NCBI RefSeq assembly: GCF_043290135.1
Contig: NC_134701.1
Span: forward strand, 66,719,502 to 66,783,501
Reading direction: 5' to 3'
Origin: Rhipicephalus microplus
Taxonomy: Eukaryota; Arthropoda; Arachnida; Ixodida; Ixodidae
DNA length: 64,000 nucleotides
The notes beneath the pieces were generated by a model. It saw only the letters and a program-made list of their open reading frames with translations, did not search any database and was not told the origin of the DNA. A program made the translations under genes and the position numbers. Shown here in pieces: positions 60,612-64,000 of this stretch. The stretch's first letter is position 1. Every line of letters starts with the position of its first letter.

Positions 60612-60807
60612 GCACCGGTGTGGCTCAGCGGTCAAATAGTGGGTTTGCACGCAGAATACTCGGGTTCTAGTCCCACTATGGTCTTGGTGTTTTATTGACT
60701 AATTTATTTCTTATTTCGTGCGATACTGGCCACGGACACCGGCGGCGGAAACCTACGGCGCGCACGCGGCCCGTGTTGTGATCTCGAAACAGCTTTAGCT
60801 GTAGAAA
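60612..60807 (+). mobile_element. tRNA-derived SINE, GTGTGGCTCAGCGG family
   Basis: Box A GTGTGGCTCAGCGGTCAAA and box B GGGTTCTAGTCCCAC, then a body with TGGTGTTTTATTGAC, CGGACACCGGCGGCGGAA and CAGCTTTAGCTGTAGAAAA. The box spacing is tRNA-like but the arms do not fold cleanly and a SINE body follows. It differs from both other SINE types in the window. Confidence 0.7.
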
Positions 60808-61384
60808 AGTAGTGAACTTCACCCAAGGACAACAAATGTAGTCAAAATCACGCATAAATGTGTGAAAAAAATGTCGGCATTCTCATTTAAACCAATAAAT
60901 GCTAAAACTGTTGGGTTGAAATGCAAATAGCAACAACTTGAACAGTCGGTAGCAATTTCACGCAGAATGACTAGGTTTCTTGCGCTGTTACAAAATGAAA
61001 CTCTGTTCACGTGTCTTGCATAAGTTTTCCTAAATTGACTAGACGTAATAGTCTTCTGGGGAAAACAAAACTGAATACTGCACGAATGTGCTTAAAATTA
61101 GTTTCTTTGATTGAGTAGAAAATATTTTTAGTTTTGCAATAATTTCTTGCGTGGTTTCAGCATTTTATATGTTTTAGTGACAGAATCAAATTCTGGAAAA
61201 TTTCTAGGTAGCTCTTTTCAAATCCAACTTCTAATATCAAATAATGCATAATGTCTTGAATGCGGAAAACCTGCGGGTATCCTGTTCAATTGAAATTGCT
61301 GTTTTGTTAAGTCCCATTCATCATTGGATGGTCTTCAAATTAATGCTCCAAGCAAAAGTCCTCAAGCCTCAGCCATGTAATCAA

Positions 61385-61620
61385 GCCCCGCCGCAATGGT
61401 CTAGTGGCTAAAGTACTTGGCTACTGACCCGCCAGTCGCGGGATTGAATCCCAGCTACCGTGGCTGCATTTTCGATAGAGGCAAAAATGCTGTAGGCCCA
61501 TGTGGTCAGATTTGGGTGCACGGTAAAAACCCCCAGGTGGTCGCAATTTCTCGAGCCCTTCACTACGGCGTTTTTCAGAATCATAAGGTAGTTTTGGAAC
61601 GCTAAACCTCACATATCTTA
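61385..61620 (+). mobile_element. tRNA-derived SINE, GGTGGTCTAGTG family, copy 4
   Basis: Box A AATGGTCTAGTGGCTAAAG and box B GTCGCGGGATTGAATCCC, followed by the family body (GCAAAAATGCTGTAGGCCC, CCAGGTGGTCGCAATTTC) and a TTTTGGAACGCTAAACCTC end. TAATCA-like sequence lies on both sides (61378 and 61620 regions). Confidence 0.85.
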
Positions 61621-64000
61621 TAATCGAGCCTTGTATTCAGAAACCTTTCATTGTGTATACAACGCAAAAGCGAAATTAGATTTTCGGAGCTGAAAAAACG
61701 CCTGCGCTGCAATGTTTTGTTACCGCATGCTCAGAAGGCAGCAGCTACAATGTTAGACTAAAATTGGGAGAACAAGGCACATCATGCAACTGGAATGGAA
61801 GGTGCAGTTCAAGTGTAATATGTTTCCTCCGTTTTGGTAATAGTTTACAGGAGACATCAAAACTGGAACTGTTGAAGTTCTTCAGTCGCCGTCCCAATGT
61901 TATCGCATATCACCATCCTATGCTCTACGTCAATTGTCTTCAAGGTTGCCCCTAAGAAAACCCACTAGGCACTGATATAAGCAGCCTTCAAATGTAAGCT
62001 GCTCGTATTTACTTTTTGTGTGACATGTCGGGCATGTCTCTACAGTGTGATACTTTCGTCCTGTGATTAAAGACTTGTTTCATGTGCTCATGGCTTTACA
62101 TATATAAATACCGTAACCCCATTTGAACTGAAGTTGCCAACTATTGGATCATGCGGTCGAAATGAAAGCACTCACTTTGGACTGAGGACTACGATGAATT
62201 AGCTTCAAAAGATTTAAAGTGTGGTGGCCGGTGGCCTAAATATCTACTAAACTTGCTACATACTATTAGCTACACACATTTCTGTCTAATTTTTTCAGTA
62301 GCCAGTGAAGGTCGCCAAAATGTGGACAAGTAGCAAAGCCAAATTTTTGCAGCAGCATAGAAGTGTTGTAAGCATCACATCTTGAGCATTGTGGCACAAG
62401 TCCGTGGCTGAAAGCTGTTAACTCACAACAAAAGGCTGGGCTATATTTGGTCATCCTAATATTCACCATCGATAAAGTGTCGAGCTACGAAGGTCCGTCT
62501 TGCCTTACAGAGACTTTCTTCATTAGTTCCTAAAGTGATGATGTTACGGCGTAGTGGGCACTTCACGAAAACTGTGCGCACAGTAGACATTCTAGGAGAG
62601 TTTCAAACAACCACTGTTACCCTCACCAGTCTTCTCGCCACTCGGTTGAGGCGTCCATCGAGCAAAGAGGCTTGACAAGCGAATGTGACGGCGATGTCAA
62701 TGGGGCCCGATTACGTGGTAAGAGGACTGAAACATGAGCTTGTTGGTCGTACTTCATTACGCTATCGCGTTCCATCCTTGAAGGCGAAGCTCAAGACTCT
62801 TTCTTCCATGTTTTCTTGCAGAAGTTTATTGATTCATTAAACACTCACACAGCAGAAATGTAATCGATTTAGATACAAACCACTGGGTTGTCTTAGCGTC
62901 ATCTGAGGAAAAGATTACGCTGTCCTTGGCCATTACAAAGTTTCCAGAATATTTTTATCTTTTAGACTGTTTCATGTAAAGCCAGGCATAAACAATCTAA
63001 AGACTAGCATTTGTTAGCCTGAACACTGCGCGTCGCAAAACATAAAACGAAATACAATTTATACGAAACCGATGAAATCCGCTGTGAAACATTTTTAGAG
63101 CTCTAGAAGTGGCATTAGTAGGGTCACTCGAAACTGGGCGATAAATATTAATAAGTTCAACACAGACTACTACATACACCGGGGAAAACCTAGACAAATT
63201 GTGACGCAGTGACAAAATATTGTAATGCAAAACGGCTGAAACGTATACAGGTACGTTGGACTTCTGTTATACTAGTACATGGCTGTACCTGCCTGCGTTT
63301 GTGTGACTTCGCGCTAAGTCTTTCTTCAGAGTTCATGAAGCAACTAGCCTACGAAAACGGTTTACCACACTTATTTTATATCACTGACCCTACCTTAAAA
63401 AAAAGTACGCAGAACGGACGCTCACTTTCAGCTGTTTATTAATTGGAGATCAAAGCCACAGAAAGGTAGACGTAAAAACACTTGCGTGGCGTGCATGTCT
63501 TCTCATATTAATTTATAGTGAGGAAAAAAGAAACTTCCCAGGTTGGTTACAAGTTAACATATTTATCGATGCGTTGCGCAATCTTTACTCATATTGTTAT
63601 TAAAAAGCACTGGTAAGATATGTTCTGTAGAAAATAATTTGTTATTTTGAGGGTTCATATGCTTACCTATATGTAATTTATAGCCTGTATATTCAAGGAA
63701 TGGACAGTTGAAGGTTAGCGCGCATCCTGTGGACGCGATTCTCGTAGTGGTCTTTTTAAAAGTACAAGTTGATTAGGAGATGTTGACGCAGTTATATCTC
63801 GCCATCGGCACGCTTTCATATGTAAATCGATAAATGAAAATTAATGGCGATAAAAAATATAGATGAAATCGCATCTAAGACAGCTAGTCGGTCAAGGCAT
63901 ACTAGTTCACACAAACACGATGTATATTCACAAAGTGAAATTACCAACTACACACAACACAGGTCGGTCTCATAACACTTTTGTTGTTGGGTCTGCAATT
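61621..64000. other. Non-coding, nothing recognised
   Basis: Presumably SLC17 intron or intergenic DNA. Short minus-strand frames (62266-62469, 62997-63230) show neither transporter motifs nor credible paired splice sites. Confidence 0.4.

Overview
The window looks like nuclear DNA of a hard tick (Ixodidae; a metastriate genus is my guess). The reasons are long AT-rich introns and intergenic DNA, short split exons with GT-AG borders, several tRNA-derived SINE copies of the type I associate with tick genomes, Penelope-like elements (PLEs), non-LTR elements, a Ty3/gypsy element and many (TA)n tracts. There is no prokaryotic or organellar gene organisation. The tick assignment rests on pattern recognition, not on a search.

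Only two host genes are supported well, and both are partial. On the + strand, two coding exons (15228-15405 and 20792-20954) make the 3' end of a C2H2 zinc-finger gene. The intron cuts the last finger in half, and the join restores perfect C2H2 spacing. On the - strand, two exons (58756-58841 and 56270-56491) join in phase as the C-terminal end of an SLC17/sialin-type transporter of the major facilitator superfamily. Weaker host-like signals are a THAP-domain first exon (28262-28402, -), and a 134-codon intronless frame interrupted by two TGA codons (25092-25496, -).

Layout. 1-15 kb: intron or intergenic DNA with small DNA-transposon-like repeats, a perfect hairpin insertion (5833-6019), a foldback element (11196-12740) and an inverted-repeat element (13653-14666). 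15-21 kb: zinc-finger 3' exons; their intron holds a TTAA-flanked MITE, a 42-bp minisatellite and a LINE remnant. 23 kb: decayed PLE endonuclease. 25-35 kb: pseudogene-like and THAP/transposase-like remnants. 35-46 kb: a dense PLE district with three different PLE families, each with a hammerhead ribozyme (HHR) core. One PLE is split by a 2.2-kb LINE, one exists as a 1.45-kb palindrome, and one keeps a 391-codon open frame; the last two are bounded by (TA)n tracts. 46.7-54.5 kb: SINEs, an older gypsy remnant and a young 5.5-kb Ty3/gypsy element with near-identical LTRs but a broken pol. 56-64 kb: the transporter 3' end and four more SINEs.

The most interesting theme is the PLE/ribozyme group. 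In two of the families a TATA-like box lies about 25-30 bp before a minimal type I HHR that sits within about 50 bp of the element's 3' end. Three insertions in the window carry inverted self-copies at their far end, which suggests that snap-back synthesis is a common outcome of integration here.
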